In this document: positions 29,287 through 39,525 of the stretch, one piece after another
How the letters are laid out: each line of letters starts with the position of its first letter
Position numbering within the stretch: position 1 is the first letter of the stretch
Source: Bacteroidia bacterium
GTDB taxonomy: Bacteria; Bacteroidota; Bacteroidia; Flavobacteriales_D; Crocinitomicaceae
DNA length: 55,215 nucleotides
NCBI GenBank assembly: GCA_030427935.1
Contig: JAUICI010000009.1
Coordinates: forward strand, 1 to 55,215
Direction of reading: 5' to 3'
The notes under the pieces: generated by a model
What the model saw: the letters and a program-made list of their open reading frames with translations, nothing else
Databases searched by the model: none
Told to the model about the DNA's origin: nothing
Made by a program: the position numbers and the translations under genes

Positions 29287-30643
29287 TGCCGGATTTTAAT
29301 TGTTCACTTATCGGTTGCACAAATCGATCGATATCTCCAGCCCCCATTGTTACTAGCACATCGTAATCACCATCTTTCAGAGAATCGAGTACTTGTTCTT
29401 TTTCTAAAAGTCTTTTTGGAGCCCTTACCTTTTCCAGCAGTTTCTCACTTGTAATCCCTGGAATTGGCAATTCTCTTGCTGGATAAATTGGCATGACATG
29501 ACACTCATCAACAACGGATAATTCTTCCGCAAACTCATCCATAAAATCGGCTGTTCGGCTGTATAAATGCGGTTGAAAGATTGAACGAATCTTTTTACCT
29601 GGGTAGAGCAATCTCACGGAATCTAAGAAGGCTTTTATTTCTTTAGGATGATGCGCATAATCATCGATATACACCTTAGGTTTTCTTTGGTGGATATCGA
29701 ATCGTCTCCAGACCCCTTTGAATGTTTTAAATGATTGAAAGATGGAATCTTCTGGGATGTTTAGGAACTTGCACATGGCAAAAACAGCCAGAGCATTTTC
29801 CGCATTGTGAATCCCGGGTAAGCCAAGCTCTACACCTCTTATTTTTTGACCATTTAATTTGTCTTTTAAATCAAATAAGAAGGCACCATTTTCATATCTG
29901 AATTTGTCTCCATAAAAATCGGCTTCAGGATCTACGATGGAATAGGTAAAATTTCTTCCTTTAAACTCATAGCCCAACTCTTTTTTGATCACACAACATC
30001 CAAGTTCATTCGTTAGATCAATATACTCCTGAAATGTTTTTTTGATCGTTTCATCGTTCTGGTAAATATCCAAATGATCTGGATCCGCGGAAGTCAAAAT
30101 TGAACAAAAAGGGCTTAGCTGTAGAAATGATCGATCGAATTCATCCGCTTCCACCACTGTATATTCCGATTCTTTATTGATAATGATATTCGATTGGTAG
30201 TTGGAAGAAATTCCACCTAAAAAAGCATTGCAACCCAAATCTGATTCATGCAATACATGAGCTAGCAGGGTACTTGTTGTGGTTTTACCGTGAGTTCCGG
30301 CAACACCTATTCCTTTTGAAGCTTTAGTGATCAAGCCTAAAACTTGAGATCGTTTTAAAACATTGAATTCATTTTTCTGAAAATAAAGAAGTTCAGAAAA
30401 ATCTTTAGGGATCGCAGGCGTGTAAACAATCAAATCCTTTTTCAAATCAAAACTGCACAGATGTGACAACTCTTGAAACCTCACCTCAATGCCTTCCGAG
30501 ATTAATTGAGAAGTAATCTCCGATGGTGTTTTATCGTATCCTGAAACCTTAAATCCTTGACTATGAAAATAGCGTGCAAGGGCCGACATACCGATTCCAC
30601 CGATACCTAAAAAATAGATGCTATTGAAGTTTTTCAATTCCAA
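29279..30643 (-). CDS. murC: UDP-N-acetylmuramate--L-alanine ligase MurC
   Basis: MurC joins L-alanine to UDP-MurNAc using ATP, the first step of the peptide stem. The 454-residue product shows the nucleotide motif FLGIGGIGMSALAR (11-24), the ATP loop GTHGKTTT (116-123) and DYAHHPKEI in the C-terminal domain. The start codon is TTG at 30641-30643: the MELKNFNSIYFLGIGG start is the one expected for Bacteroidota MurC, and no in-frame ATG precedes the FLGIGG motif. Confidence 0.96.
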   Translation of the reverse strand: MELKNFNSIYFLGIGGIGMSALARYFHSQGFKVSGYDKTPSEITSQLISEGIEVRFQELSHLCSFDLKKDLIVYTPAIPKDFSELLYFQKNEFNVLKRSQVLGLITKASKGIGVAGTHGKTTTSTLLAHVLHESDLGCNAFLGGISSNYQSNIIINKESEYTVVEADEFDRSFLQLSPFCSILTSADPDHLDIYQNDETIKKTFQEYIDLTNELGCCVIKKELGYEFKGRNFTYSIVDPEADFYGDKFRYENGAFLFDLKDKLNGQKIRGVELGLPGIHNAENALAVFAMCKFLNIPEDSIFQSFKTFKGVWRRFDIHQRKPKVYIDDYAHHPKEIKAFLDSVRLLYPGKKIRSIFQPHLYSRTADFMDEFAEELSVVDECHVMPIYPARELPIPGITSEKLLEKVRAPKRLLEKEQVLDSLKDGDYDVLVTMGAGDIDRFVQPISEQLKSGNE

Positions 30644-30644
30644 A

Positions 30645-31742
30645 TTATACGATCTTCTTTATTTCTTCCAGAATTAGATCAGTTGCATGATCCAACTCCA
30701 TTGCTTTAATATTTTTTGAAAGTTCTTTTTGTTTGTTTTCGTCCTTTGTCAAACTTAAAATCTCGGCTCCCAGAGCTGATTCCGCCTCCACATCTTTCAC
30801 CATGATTGCGGCATTATTTTTCGTTAAGGCCAGTGCATTTTTGGTTTGATGATCTTCTGCCACATTTGGAGAAGGAACGAGAATCACTGGTTTTCCGATG
30901 ATTGTTAATTCTGAAATACTTATGGCTCCTGCTCGACTCACGATATAATCGGCACAAGCATAAGCTTCATCCATATTGTAGATGAAATCGGACAAATAAA
31001 TATTCGGGTGATCAGGAACTAATTTCTTATAATCTTCGATATAGAATTTCCCGCATTGCCAGATAATCTGAATATCTTCTTTCAGCAAATCCTCTTTTGC
31101 GGCGAGGATGCTTTTATTGATTGTTCGTGCACCTAAACTTCCTCCAATAACCAGAAGTGTTTTTTTAGTGGAATCCAGATTGAAAGCCTTGAATCCATTT
31201 TCTCTTTTCCCCTCGATGGTCACCACTTCTTTTCTAACCGGGTTTCCTGTCATTACGATCTTATCTGCAGGGAAGAATTTTTCCATTCCTTCATAGGCCA
31301 CACAAATCTTCTTCACTTTTTTTGCTAGCCATTTATTGGTCTTTCCTGCGAAGGAATTTTGTTCCTGAATTAAAGTTGGAATACCAAGTGAATTTGCTGC
31401 TCTCAGCGTTGGTGCCGAAGCATAACCTCCGACTCCAATCACAACATCAGGATCAAATTTTTTGATGATTTTCTTCGCCATGGAAACCGCCTTCATCACC
31501 ATGAAAGGAAACTTAATTAAGTCTAATGACAGTTTTCTGGATAAGCCTCGAATAGGGAGCCCAATAATTTCATATCCTGCTTTCGGCACTTTCTCCATCT
31601 CCATTTTTCCTTCGGCACCAATAAACAAGAACTCAGCATCCGGATATTCTTCTTTTATCCTATTTGCTATTGCAATTGCAGGGAAAATATGTCCCCCAGT
31701 TCCTCCACCTGATATAATTACTTTACGCAAGTTCGAGCTCAT
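30645..31742 (-). CDS. murG: UDP-GlcNAc:lipid I N-acetylglucosaminyltransferase MurG
   Basis: MurG is the GT-B transferase that makes lipid II from lipid I on the inner face of the membrane. The 365-residue product carries the N-terminal Gly loop SGGGTGGHIFPAIAIA (11-26), a second Gly-rich motif GGSLGARTIN, and the UDP-GlcNAc site DYIVSRAGAISISEL with ...EDHQTKNAL. It overlaps the end of ftsW by 20 bases and lies one base from murC. Confidence 0.96.
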   Translation of the reverse strand: MSSNLRKVIISGGGTGGHIFPAIAIANRIKEEYPDAEFLFIGAEGKMEMEKVPKAGYEIIGLPIRGLSRKLSLDLIKFPFMVMKAVSMAKKIIKKFDPDVVIGVGGYASAPTLRAANSLGIPTLIQEQNSFAGKTNKWLAKKVKKICVAYEGMEKFFPADKIVMTGNPVRKEVVTIEGKRENGFKAFNLDSTKKTLLVIGGSLGARTINKSILAAKEDLLKEDIQIIWQCGKFYIEDYKKLVPDHPNIYLSDFIYNMDEAYACADYIVSRAGAISISELTIIGKPVILVPSPNVAEDHQTKNALALTKNNAAIMVKDVEAESALGAEILSLTKDENKQKELSKNIKAMELDHATDLILEEIKKIV

Positions 31743-32910
31743 TTTCGTCAGATTTTACTTTATTGGTTTCTTCTTCTGAAGTTGAATATTTTCTTGAGAT
31801 ACTTAGAATCATTCCTAGAGATACACAAGTCATGACCATGGATGAACCACCCATTCCAAGTAAAGGCATATTTTGACCTGTCACCGGGAAAATTCCAGTA
31901 CAAACTCCCATGTTTACAATGGCTTGAAACATGAAAATCATTCCAAGCCCGATAATGAGATAGGTTTCCACATATTTGTCCGATTTCATGGCAATTCGAA
32001 TCATCCTAAAAAACATGATTAGATAAACCATAATAATGACCATAGCCATGAGCGGACCAAATTCTTCTACAAAAACAGCGAAATAGAAATCCGCATAAGC
32101 TTCCGCGATATAATGTTTTAGCTCTCCATTTCCAGGTCCTTTCCCAAATAACGGAGCAGATGCAATTGCTTTCCGTGCATTGACGACTTGGGGATTTTCT
32201 TTTGCGGTAACATTCGAATCATCGATTCTATTCGCCATTCTATTATACCAAGTATGAGCTCTTGGGAAAATTCCAGCATCTGTGGCAAGCTCTACTGAAA
32301 TTAACATACCTAAACCGACGACCAGAGCTCCAACCACGGCTAAAATATGCTTGATCCGAGCACCAGCTAGAAATAGAATTCCGGTACAAATAGTAAAGAG
32401 CATGGCTGCCGTTGAAAAGTTATCTCGAACGATTAAAACCATGGTAAGAACTATAGGTCCCATTGCTGGCCAGAAGCCTTCTTTAAAGTCTTTGATCTTA
32501 TTTTTCTTAACCGCCAGAATTTGCGCCAAATAAAGCACCAAGGCAACTTTGGCCAAATCGGAAGTTTGAAAGGTAAATGGCAAAAATGGGATCTTAAGCC
32601 ATCTTCCGGCATCATTTACTCGTACTCCAAAAAAGAAGGTAAAAATGAGTAAACCGATTGCCAGATAAAATCCGAATTTGGACAATTTTATAAAATACTT
32701 CGGGTTGATTCGGTGTACCTGATACATGGCAAACAAGCCTAAAATCAGATAAAAAATATGCTTGAATATGTATTTGATCGGACTTCCTCCTTCCGTTTTA
32801 ACCAAAACCGGAATAAAGCTGAATACCGTAATAATCGAAACAATCGATAAAAACAGTGTCAGGATCCAGATCACCTTATCACCCTCTAGATATTTTAATA
32901 GTTTTTGCAC
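31723..32910 (-). CDS. ftsW: Lipid II polymerase FtsW
   Basis: FtsW is the SEDS-family glycosyltransferase that polymerises septal glycan with its partner FtsI. The 395-residue product has about ten membrane helices. Its SEDS motifs include DAGRWLKIPFLPFTFQTSDLAK and, near the end, FPVTGQNMPLLGMGGSS. It begins with GTG at 32908-32910, one base after the stop of the preceding small gene. No ATG is available before the first membrane helix. Confidence 0.94.
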   Translation of the reverse strand: MQKLLKYLEGDKVIWILTLFLSIVSIITVFSFIPVLVKTEGGSPIKYIFKHIFYLILGLFAMYQVHRINPKYFIKLSKFGFYLAIGLLIFTFFFGVRVNDAGRWLKIPFLPFTFQTSDLAKVALVLYLAQILAVKKNKIKDFKEGFWPAMGPIVLTMVLIVRDNFSTAAMLFTICTGILFLAGARIKHILAVVGALVVGLGMLISVELATDAGIFPRAHTWYNRMANRIDDSNVTAKENPQVVNARKAIASAPLFGKGPGNGELKHYIAEAYADFYFAVFVEEFGPLMAMVIIMVYLIMFFRMIRIAMKSDKYVETYLIIGLGMIFMFQAIVNMGVCTGIFPVTGQNMPLLGMGGSSMVMTCVSLGMILSISRKYSTSEEETNKVKSDENELELA

Positions 32911-32911
32911 T

Positions 32912-33391
32912 TTATGCGCACACTTGTTTTACAATATTTCTGAATTCCTCTCCTCTTTCTTTCAAGGACATTTCCGATTTATTCGCTGGAGCGTAAATCA
33001 CGTAGGTATTCTCCTCTAAATTCTCCCAAGCAAACTCTACAGCTTCCTTCAGAGAACTCTTGTTGACAGCACCCTTACCCAATGAGTGAAAAGGGTTTTC
33101 CTCTCCAACATTGATGATCCAGTCCAAGCGATTCAGTATTGGACCTAAAATTCCATGAAAGTTTATTTCTGAATAATCCATTTCCGTTATCCAGATCATT
33201 CGTTCTTTGACCGCCGAAATGGCTTCCAAAGCAGACTCCACATCCATTGACCCAGCATTGTTCAGGACTACTTTCCCATCCTTATCCCACACCACTTCTA
33301 GTTGGTTAGGAACATTTCGGAAATTGGAAAGTTGACTCTGACGCGTCTGAATCAGTTGTTCGTATTCTTTTGTTTCAAATTTCTTTTCCAT
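32912..33391 (-). CDS. Stand-alone MurD C-terminal-domain-like protein
   Basis: This 159-residue soluble protein lies between murD (8 bases) and ftsW (1 base). It resembles domain 3 of the neighbouring MurD. Residues 21-69 align without gaps to MurD 302-350, with 15 identities in 49 (LSNFRNVPNQLE against LSDFQNVEHRLE). Residues 112-157 match MurD 401-446 with one short gap (EAV, then PA...S, then ERGEEFRNIVKQV against EDRGNQFKAAVRAL). The ligand residues of MurD are gone: HR is NQ, NDSKATN is NNAGSMD, SPACASFD is APANKSEM. No P-loop or central domain is present. I infer a non-catalytic paralogue, perhaps regulating MurD or linking it to FtsW; the function is unknown. Confidence 0.8.
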   Translation of the reverse strand: MEKKFETKEYEQLIQTRQSQLSNFRNVPNQLEVVWDKDGKVVLNNAGSMDVESALEAISAVKERMIWITEMDYSEINFHGILGPILNRLDWIINVGEENPFHSLGKGAVNKSSLKEAVEFAWENLEENTYVIYAPANKSEMSLKERGEEFRNIVKQVCA

Positions 33392-33399
33392 AGTTCAAT

Positions 33400-34740
33400 T
33401 TAAAGAGCTCTAACAGCTGCCTTAAACTGGTTACCACGGTCTTCAAAATTTTCAAAAAGATCAAAACTTGCACATGCTGGAGAAAGAAGAACTGTTTCCC
33501 CTTTTTCCGCTATTTGGTAACCATAAGCAACAGCCTCAGTAGCTGATTCTGTTTCAACAATCGTATCAACAATCCCACTAAACGCGTCGAGAATTTTCTC
33601 ATTATCTTTTCCCAAACAAATGATCGCACTTACTTTTTCTGCTACCATTTCCTCAAGAGCTGAATAATCGTTCCCTTTATCGACTCCACCTACTATCCAT
33701 ACGGTTTTGTTTTCCATGCTTTCCAAAGCATACCAAGTTGAGTTTACATTTGTGGCTTTGGAGTCATTTACAAATCCAATTCCATGTATACTCGCTACAA
33801 ATTCCAGTCTGTGTTCCACATTCTGGAAGTCCGAAAGTGATTCTCTCACACTTTCTTTTCTGATTTCTAATATTCTTCCGGCTATCCCACTGGCCAAAGA
33901 ATTTTGTGTGTTGTGGCTACCTTTCAGAGCCAAATCATAAATAGACATGTTTAATTGATCGTTTATATTGATTGTTATTTGTTTATCTTGTTTATAGCCA
34001 GACATTCCTTTCGTTTCCGTAAGGCTGAATGGATGCATATTTGTTTTGAGGTCGAGTGCCTCCACTTTCCTTCGGATAACTTCATCATCATAATTGTAGA
34101 TGAAGTGGCAATTTTCGTCCAGGTTTTGAGTGATTCTCAATTTGGAATCTGCGTATAGTTCAAAGTCATTTTCATAGCGATCCAAATGGTCAGGCGTAAT
34201 ATTCATCAGCACACTTATAAATGGCTTTGTTTTATACATTCCATCTAGCTGAAAAGAGCTTAATTCAATGACGAAATAGTCGTGATCCGACTGGGCTAAT
34301 TTCCCAGCGAAACTATCTCCAACATTTCCACACAAAACCGCATCCAAGCCGCCTTTTTTCATAATGTGGTAGATCAGACTTGCTGTTGTCGTCTTTCCAT
34401 TTGATCCTGTTACGCAAACCAATTTTCCGGAAGTAAACTGAGCCGCAAATTCGATTTCAGAAATTACAGGAACCTTATTGGAAATTGCTTTTTGAATGAG
34501 TTCCACTTTCTCTGGAATTCCAGGAGATTTTACTATGCAATCCGAAGCTAAAATTCGATCGAAATCATGCCCTCCTTCTTCATACTGAATTTGCTCCTCA
34601 TCCAAAACCGACTTGAATTTTGGTTTGATTGAGGAAAAATCAGATACAAAGACATTGAACCCATGTTTCTTCGCAAGCTGAGCAGCACCTACGCCACTTT
34701 CTCCAGCTCCAATGATCGATATGTTTAATTTGTCATTCAA
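33400..34740 (-). CDS. murD: UDP-N-acetylmuramoylalanine--D-glutamate ligase MurD
   Basis: MurD adds D-glutamate to UDP-MurNAc-L-Ala. The 446-residue protein is complete: the nucleotide-binding start IIGAGESGVGAAQLAK, the ATP loop GSNGKTTT (112-119), the metal-binding His185 in NITPDHLDRY, Lys200 (the carbamylated-lysine position), and a C-terminal domain with EHRLEF, NDSKATN (325-331) and SPACASFD (420-427). It starts with TTG at 34738-34740 directly after the mraY stop; an out-of-frame ATG lies four bases on. Its C-terminal domain has a free-standing relative in the next gene. Confidence 0.95.
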   Translation of the reverse strand: MNDKLNISIIGAGESGVGAAQLAKKHGFNVFVSDFSSIKPKFKSVLDEEQIQYEEGGHDFDRILASDCIVKSPGIPEKVELIQKAISNKVPVISEIEFAAQFTSGKLVCVTGSNGKTTTASLIYHIMKKGGLDAVLCGNVGDSFAGKLAQSDHDYFVIELSSFQLDGMYKTKPFISVLMNITPDHLDRYENDFELYADSKLRITQNLDENCHFIYNYDDEVIRRKVEALDLKTNMHPFSLTETKGMSGYKQDKQITININDQLNMSIYDLALKGSHNTQNSLASGIAGRILEIRKESVRESLSDFQNVEHRLEFVASIHGIGFVNDSKATNVNSTWYALESMENKTVWIVGGVDKGNDYSALEEMVAEKVSAIICLGKDNEKILDAFSGIVDTIVETESATEAVAYGYQIAEKGETVLLSPACASFDLFENFEDRGNQFKAAVRAL

Positions 34741-35979
34741 TTATCTCAACTTCAGTGTTACAATGGTTATTACCGCTAGGATCACACCGATGATCCAAAA
34801 TCGACCAACAATTTTGGCTTCGTGCATTCCCAATTTTTGATAGTGATGATGAAGCGGGGCCATTTTGAAAATCCTTCTTCCTTCCCCGTATTTTCTTTTG
34901 GTAAATTTGAACCAGCCTACCTGCATGATTACAGAGAGATTTTCAATCAAGAAAACCCCACATAAAACAGGGATTAATAATTCTTTTCTGATGGCAATGG
35001 AGAACACCGCAATGATTCCACCCAAAGCCAAAGAACCAGTATCTCCCATAAAGACAGAAGCTGGGTAAGCGTTGTACCACAAGAAACCAACACAGGCCCC
35101 AATAAAGGCTGAGATGAAGACCACCAGTTCACCCGAATTCGGGATATACATTACATTCAAATAATCTGAGAAATTGATGTTACCCGAGACATAAGCCAGA
35201 ATCGCCAGAGCCAAACCGATGATTGCAGAAGTTCCGGTTGCAAGCCCATCTAATCCATCTGTCATGTTAGCTCCATTGGACACGGCAATCACAATTAGAA
35301 TCACCCAAGGAATATAGAAAAGCCATCCCCAAGATTTATTCTCATCTCCAACAACCCAATTGTAATTGAACTCGTTGTTTTTGATGAAAGGAATCGTTGT
35401 GGTCATGTCTTTTTTCATCACCCATTTTGAATTCCCATCTTCACAGAATTCGTGAAGATCCGTTACTTCTGTCCCGGAAATTTCCTGATCCACTGGGACT
35501 TTTTCATGTACTTTTACATCAGGATGGAAATACAGAATTGAGCCAACGATGATTCCCACACCGATTTGACCAACCACCTTAAATTTCCCTGCAAGACCTT
35601 TCTTATTCTTTTTAAATACTTTGATGTAATCATCCAGAAAACCAATCAAACCAAGCCATACAGTTGCAATCAACATGGTGATGATATAGATGTTTTCCAG
35701 TTTCGCGAAGAGTAAAGTTGGCACTAGAATAGCCCCAAGGATGATGAGTCCACCCATGGTTGGCGTCCCCTCTTTTTCTTTCTGACCCTCCAATCCCAGA
35801 TCACGAACCGTTTCTCCAATTTGAAGTTTTCTTAAAGCGTTGATCAGCCTTTTTCCGAAAAGCATGGAAATAATCAAGGAAGCAATCAAAGCCATCGCCG
35901 ATCGGAAAGAGATATATTCGAATACTCCTGCTCCGCTTACGCCTAGACTTTGTAAATAATCAAATAGATAGTAAAACAT
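34741..35979 (-). CDS. mraY: Phospho-N-acetylmuramoyl-pentapeptide transferase MraY
   Basis: MraY transfers the MurNAc-pentapeptide phosphate to undecaprenyl phosphate, making lipid I in the inner membrane. The 412-residue product has about ten helices and the family motifs [30 protein letters not shown] and [11 protein letters not shown]. It is about 50 residues longer than the E. coli enzyme because of a hydrophilic insert at about 160-225, as I recall for other Bacteroidota. Its ATG shares one base with the murE stop. Confidence 0.96.
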   Translation of the reverse strand: MFYYLFDYLQSLGVSGAGVFEYISFRSAMALIASLIISMLFGKRLINALRKLQIGETVRDLGLEGQKEKEGTPTMGGLIILGAILVPTLLFAKLENIYIITMLIATVWLGLIGFLDDYIKVFKKNKKGLAGKFKVVGQIGVGIIVGSILYFHPDVKVHEKVPVDQEISGTEVTDLHEFCEDGNSKWVMKKDMTTTIPFIKNNEFNYNWVVGDENKSWGWLFYIPWVILIVIAVSNGANMTDGLDGLATGTSAIIGLALAILAYVSGNINFSDYLNVMYIPNSGELVVFISAFIGACVGFLWYNAYPASVFMGDTGSLALGGIIAVFSIAIRKELLIPVLCGVFLIENLSVIMQVGWFKFTKRKYGEGRRIFKMAPLHHHYQKLGMHEAKIVGRFWIIGVILAVITIVTLKLR

Positions 35980-37442
35980 TATTTATTGAGTTGTTTGAAT
36001 GTGTTTATTAGTTCCTCGAAATCATCGAAGTGATGTTTTACTCCATTGATTTCTTGATATTTTTCATGACCTTTTCCAGCAACCAAAATGATATCTCCAG
36101 GCTGTGCCAGAGAACAAGCCACTTTAATTGCCTCTCTTCGGTCTGTTATTGCTAAAGTTTTTGATTGATCCACCACGTCCAGTCCCTTCTTCATATCCTG
36201 AATAATTTGATCTGGATTCTCAGTTCTCGGATTGTCTGAAGTCAGAATAACTTGATTGCTAAAATCTGCTGCAATCTTTGCCATCATGGGTCTTTTACCC
36301 TTATCTCGATCGCCTCCGCAACCCACAACTGTGAGCACCTTTTCATTCTCCGTTCGAATATTCTTGATGGTATTCAACACATTTTCCAAGGCGTCTGGCG
36401 TATGCGCATAATCTACAATAGAGATGACTCCCGATTCTGATTTTGAATACTCGAATCTACCTTCAACTGAACCAATTTTCGACAGATGCGTCAAGACTTC
36501 GATTTTTTCGAAACCGAGTGAAACCGCAACCCCATAAACCAATAGAAGATTGTAAGCATTGAAATTCCCGATCATTTTAGACCAGAATTCGTTTCCATCG
36601 ATATTTAATACCAGACCAGAAAAATCATTTTCCAGAATTTTAGCTTGAAAATCACAAATGGACTTCAGTCCGTAATTGTAGGCTTTTGCAGAAGTATTTT
36701 GAACCATGATCTTTCCATTTTTATCATCATGGTTGTAAAGCGCAATCGCCTCGCTTTTTAGATCATCGAAGAACTTCTTTTTAGCATCTCTATAATCCGC
36801 AAATGTTGGGTGGTAATCCAAGTGATCCCGTGAAAGATTGGTGAAACCAGCCAAATCAAAATCCAAACCTGCAATTCTTCTCTGATCCACTGCATGAGAA
36901 CTTACTTCCATAAAGCAGTATTCACAATCTTCTTCTACCATTTTTTCAAGGAGCTCGTTTAGAGCCACTGGATCCGGAGTCGTATGCGTGGAAGGAATCA
37001 CCTCATCCCCTACTTTATTCTCAACCGTAGACAACTTGCCTGACTTCTTACCCATTTGCATGAAGAGATCATGAAGAAGCGTGACACAAGTCGTTTTTCC
37101 ATTGGTCCCAGTAATCCCGACCAATTTCAATTTCGTTGAAGGATTATCGTAGAAATTTGAGGCCAACTGACCTAAAGCTTCGTGAGAATTTTCAACTTTG
37201 ATATAAGTTAATTCCTCATTTATTTGATCAGGTAAAACTTCACAAACGATAACCGTTGCACCTAGACCAATCGCTTTATCAATGAATTTATGCCCATCAA
37301 CAGCAGACCCCACAACAGCAGCAAAAAGGTCTCCCTTTTCAACTTTTCTGGAATCAAATTGAATTGAACGAATCGAGCGATCCATTTCTCCGATGGTCTC
37401 CCGAATTGGAACTTTATATAATATGTCTTTTAGTGTATTCAA
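35979..37442 (-). CDS. murE: UDP-MurNAc-tripeptide ligase MurE (meso-diaminopimelate type)
   Basis: MurE adds the third residue of the peptide stem. The 487-residue product has the ATP loop GTNGKTT (112-118), the lysine region [11 protein letters not shown] and the motif DNPR (403-406). DNPR is the signature of meso-diaminopimelate specificity, so this organism should have DAP-type peptidoglycan. It starts with TTG at 37440-37442, overlapping the ftsI stop as TTGA; the [11 protein letters not shown] start fits the family and there is no earlier ATG. Confidence 0.95.
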   Translation of the reverse strand: MNTLKDILYKVPIRETIGEMDRSIRSIQFDSRKVEKGDLFAAVVGSAVDGHKFIDKAIGLGATVIVCEVLPDQINEELTYIKVENSHEALGQLASNFYDNPSTKLKLVGITGTNGKTTCVTLLHDLFMQMGKKSGKLSTVENKVGDEVIPSTHTTPDPVALNELLEKMVEEDCEYCFMEVSSHAVDQRRIAGLDFDLAGFTNLSRDHLDYHPTFADYRDAKKKFFDDLKSEAIALYNHDDKNGKIMVQNTSAKAYNYGLKSICDFQAKILENDFSGLVLNIDGNEFWSKMIGNFNAYNLLLVYGVAVSLGFEKIEVLTHLSKIGSVEGRFEYSKSESGVISIVDYAHTPDALENVLNTIKNIRTENEKVLTVVGCGGDRDKGKRPMMAKIAADFSNQVILTSDNPRTENPDQIIQDMKKGLDVVDQSKTLAITDRREAIKVACSLAQPGDIILVAGKGHEKYQEINGVKHHFDDFEELINTFKQLNK

Positions 37443-39523
37443 TTGAGATTAATCTGAATTTTTGTTCCTTTTATTACTTCTGAACCCGCTTCTACGGATT
37501 GACTTCTTACCTTTCCACTGCCATTGACAACCACTACCAAACCTCTGTTTTCAAGCAAGAAAAGCGCATCCTTCAAGCCCATTCCTACTACATTTGGTAC
37601 AGTTGGACCGATATATCTTTTCTCTACCAATACTTTTTTGGATTGCTCATTTGTTACTCCCCATTCAAAATCTGCAGATGCGACCGTATTGGCGATTCCT
37701 GCCATATTCATGACCAATTTGATATCTTCCACTCGGCCGTTTTTCATTTGCGGAACCGATTCCACATTTTTTAATTCATTGATTGGCTTATGGAATTTGA
37801 GGCTTGTTGCAAATACTTTGTTTGCGATTTTGGTAAACACCGTACCAGAAACTTTCGAACCGTAAATATCTTTGTTGGGAGCTGCGATAACCACGATACA
37901 AGAATATTTTGGATCATCAGCAGGAAAATAACCCACAAATGAAGCTTGGTGCTTCACATCTTGGTCACTTCCATAACCCAATGAATTCTCGGCTATTCTG
38001 GCCGTCCCTGTCTTTCCCGCAATTTTGAAACTCGCTGATTGTAGACTTTTTCCTGTTCCACTCTCTACAACACCTTCCAAGCATGACTTCAAAGCCTCTA
38101 AAGTTGATGTTGAGCAAAGTCTTGGATTCAATACCTCTGGGGAGTAGGATTGAACAACTCGCGCACCATCGGTCACTTTTGAAACAAAATAAGGCTTCAT
38201 GACTTCGCCGTCGTTTGCAATTCCATTATAGAAAGTCAGAATCTGAAGAGGAGTTAATCTAACCTCATATCCAATACTCATCCATGGAATTGAAATTCCA
38301 GACCAACCTTCATCACCCGCATTTCGAATCGTGGGCGCTGGCTCACCTTTTAAGTCAATTCCTAAAGGCTCTCCGAGTCCGAATGAATTTAGTCGATCGA
38401 TAAAATCTTGAGGACTGTTTTTATAATGCGTATTGACCGCCTCAGCGATTACATTTGACGACACCTCAAAAGCTCTTTTCAAAGAAATCATTCCGTAACC
38501 ACCATGTCTAGAATCATGGAGATAGCTATCATAGAACTTGTATTTACCCTTAGCATTTAATAGGTCATTTAAAGACATTTTTCGATCTTCCAAAAGCGCC
38601 ATTACCGAAGCCAATTTGAAAGTAGAACCCGGTTCAGTAGATCGACCTATTGCATGATTATAATCTTCATAATAATTCCCATCAGAACCTTTAGAAAGAT
38701 TCGCTATTGCTTTGATTTGACCAGTCTCCACTTCCATCACAATTACGCAACCCAACTTCGCATCCTGCTCTTCTAATTGTCTTTGTAATTCAGTTTCCGC
38801 AACATCTTGAATTGTGAGATCGATGGTCGTCCACACATCATACCCTGGAATAGGATCTTGGTGAAATTCGTTTGGAATTGGCTTCCATCCACCACTCACC
38901 TTCTTTCTTAATTCTTTTCCTGGAGTTCCAGACAAATACATATTGAAGGCCCCTTCAATCCCGACGTTCATACCATTATCTCTAGTCAAACCAACCGTTC
39001 TTGCAGCCAAAACACCATTTGGTCGTTTTCTTTTAATTTGTTTGATTGCTATGAAACCCCCTTTATTTGGGCCTTTTCTGAAGATTGGAGATTTTTCAAG
39101 TTCCCCTTTTATATCATGAGGCACTCTTCTTTGAATCAGCAAAAATTGATTCTCTCTTTCTCTTCGAATCAAGGAAACCCATTCACGAGCCGTTTTTGTT
39201 TTCAAAAGATTTTGAAGCATGATGCCAAGTGAATCCAGTTTTTCATTTAGCAGTTCATCTTTTACCGTTTTCACATCCATTCGAATCTCATAAATCGGAA
39301 CAGAAGTAGCCAGGATTTCACCTCTATCAGCTAAAACATCACCTCGAATAGCAGGAGTTTCCACAATTTTCTCCTCCAAATCATCATCTTTCAAAAAATC
39401 ACCGATTGAATCGTATTGAATAGCGAACACCTTCACCACGATTCCAATCATGAAAAGCACGAAAAAGATGTAGTAGACATACACCTTTAAAAAGATTTCC
39501 TTATTTGATTCTTTTCCAGCCAA
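37439..39523 (-). CDS. ftsI: Septal transpeptidase FtsI (PBP3-like, with PASTA domain)
   Basis: FtsI is the division-specific penicillin-binding protein that cross-links septal peptidoglycan with FtsW. The 694-residue product has one membrane helix (about 15-35) and a pedestal region. The transpeptidase domain carries the active-site serine in STFK (300-303), SSN (355-357) and KTGT (504-507). A C-terminal PASTA domain (about 632-694, beginning TVPNVVGMGLKDAL) follows. The start is TTG at 39521-39523, two bases after the ftsL stop; the next in-frame ATG would cut into the membrane helix. Confidence 0.95.
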   Translation of the reverse strand: MAGKESNKEIFLKVYVYYIFFVLFMIGIVVKVFAIQYDSIGDFLKDDDLEEKIVETPAIRGDVLADRGEILATSVPIYEIRMDVKTVKDELLNEKLDSLGIMLQNLLKTKTAREWVSLIRRERENQFLLIQRRVPHDIKGELEKSPIFRKGPNKGGFIAIKQIKRKRPNGVLAARTVGLTRDNGMNVGIEGAFNMYLSGTPGKELRKKVSGGWKPIPNEFHQDPIPGYDVWTTIDLTIQDVAETELQRQLEEQDAKLGCVIVMEVETGQIKAIANLSKGSDGNYYEDYNHAIGRSTEPGSTFKLASVMALLEDRKMSLNDLLNAKGKYKFYDSYLHDSRHGGYGMISLKRAFEVSSNVIAEAVNTHYKNSPQDFIDRLNSFGLGEPLGIDLKGEPAPTIRNAGDEGWSGISIPWMSIGYEVRLTPLQILTFYNGIANDGEVMKPYFVSKVTDGARVVQSYSPEVLNPRLCSTSTLEALKSCLEGVVESGTGKSLQSASFKIAGKTGTARIAENSLGYGSDQDVKHQASFVGYFPADDPKYSCIVVIAAPNKDIYGSKVSGTVFTKIANKVFATSLKFHKPINELKNVESVPQMKNGRVEDIKLVMNMAGIANTVASADFEWGVTNEQSKKVLVEKRYIGPTVPNVVGMGLKDALFLLENRGLVVVVNGSGKVRSQSVEAGSEVIKGTKIQINLN

Positions 39524-39525
39524 TT

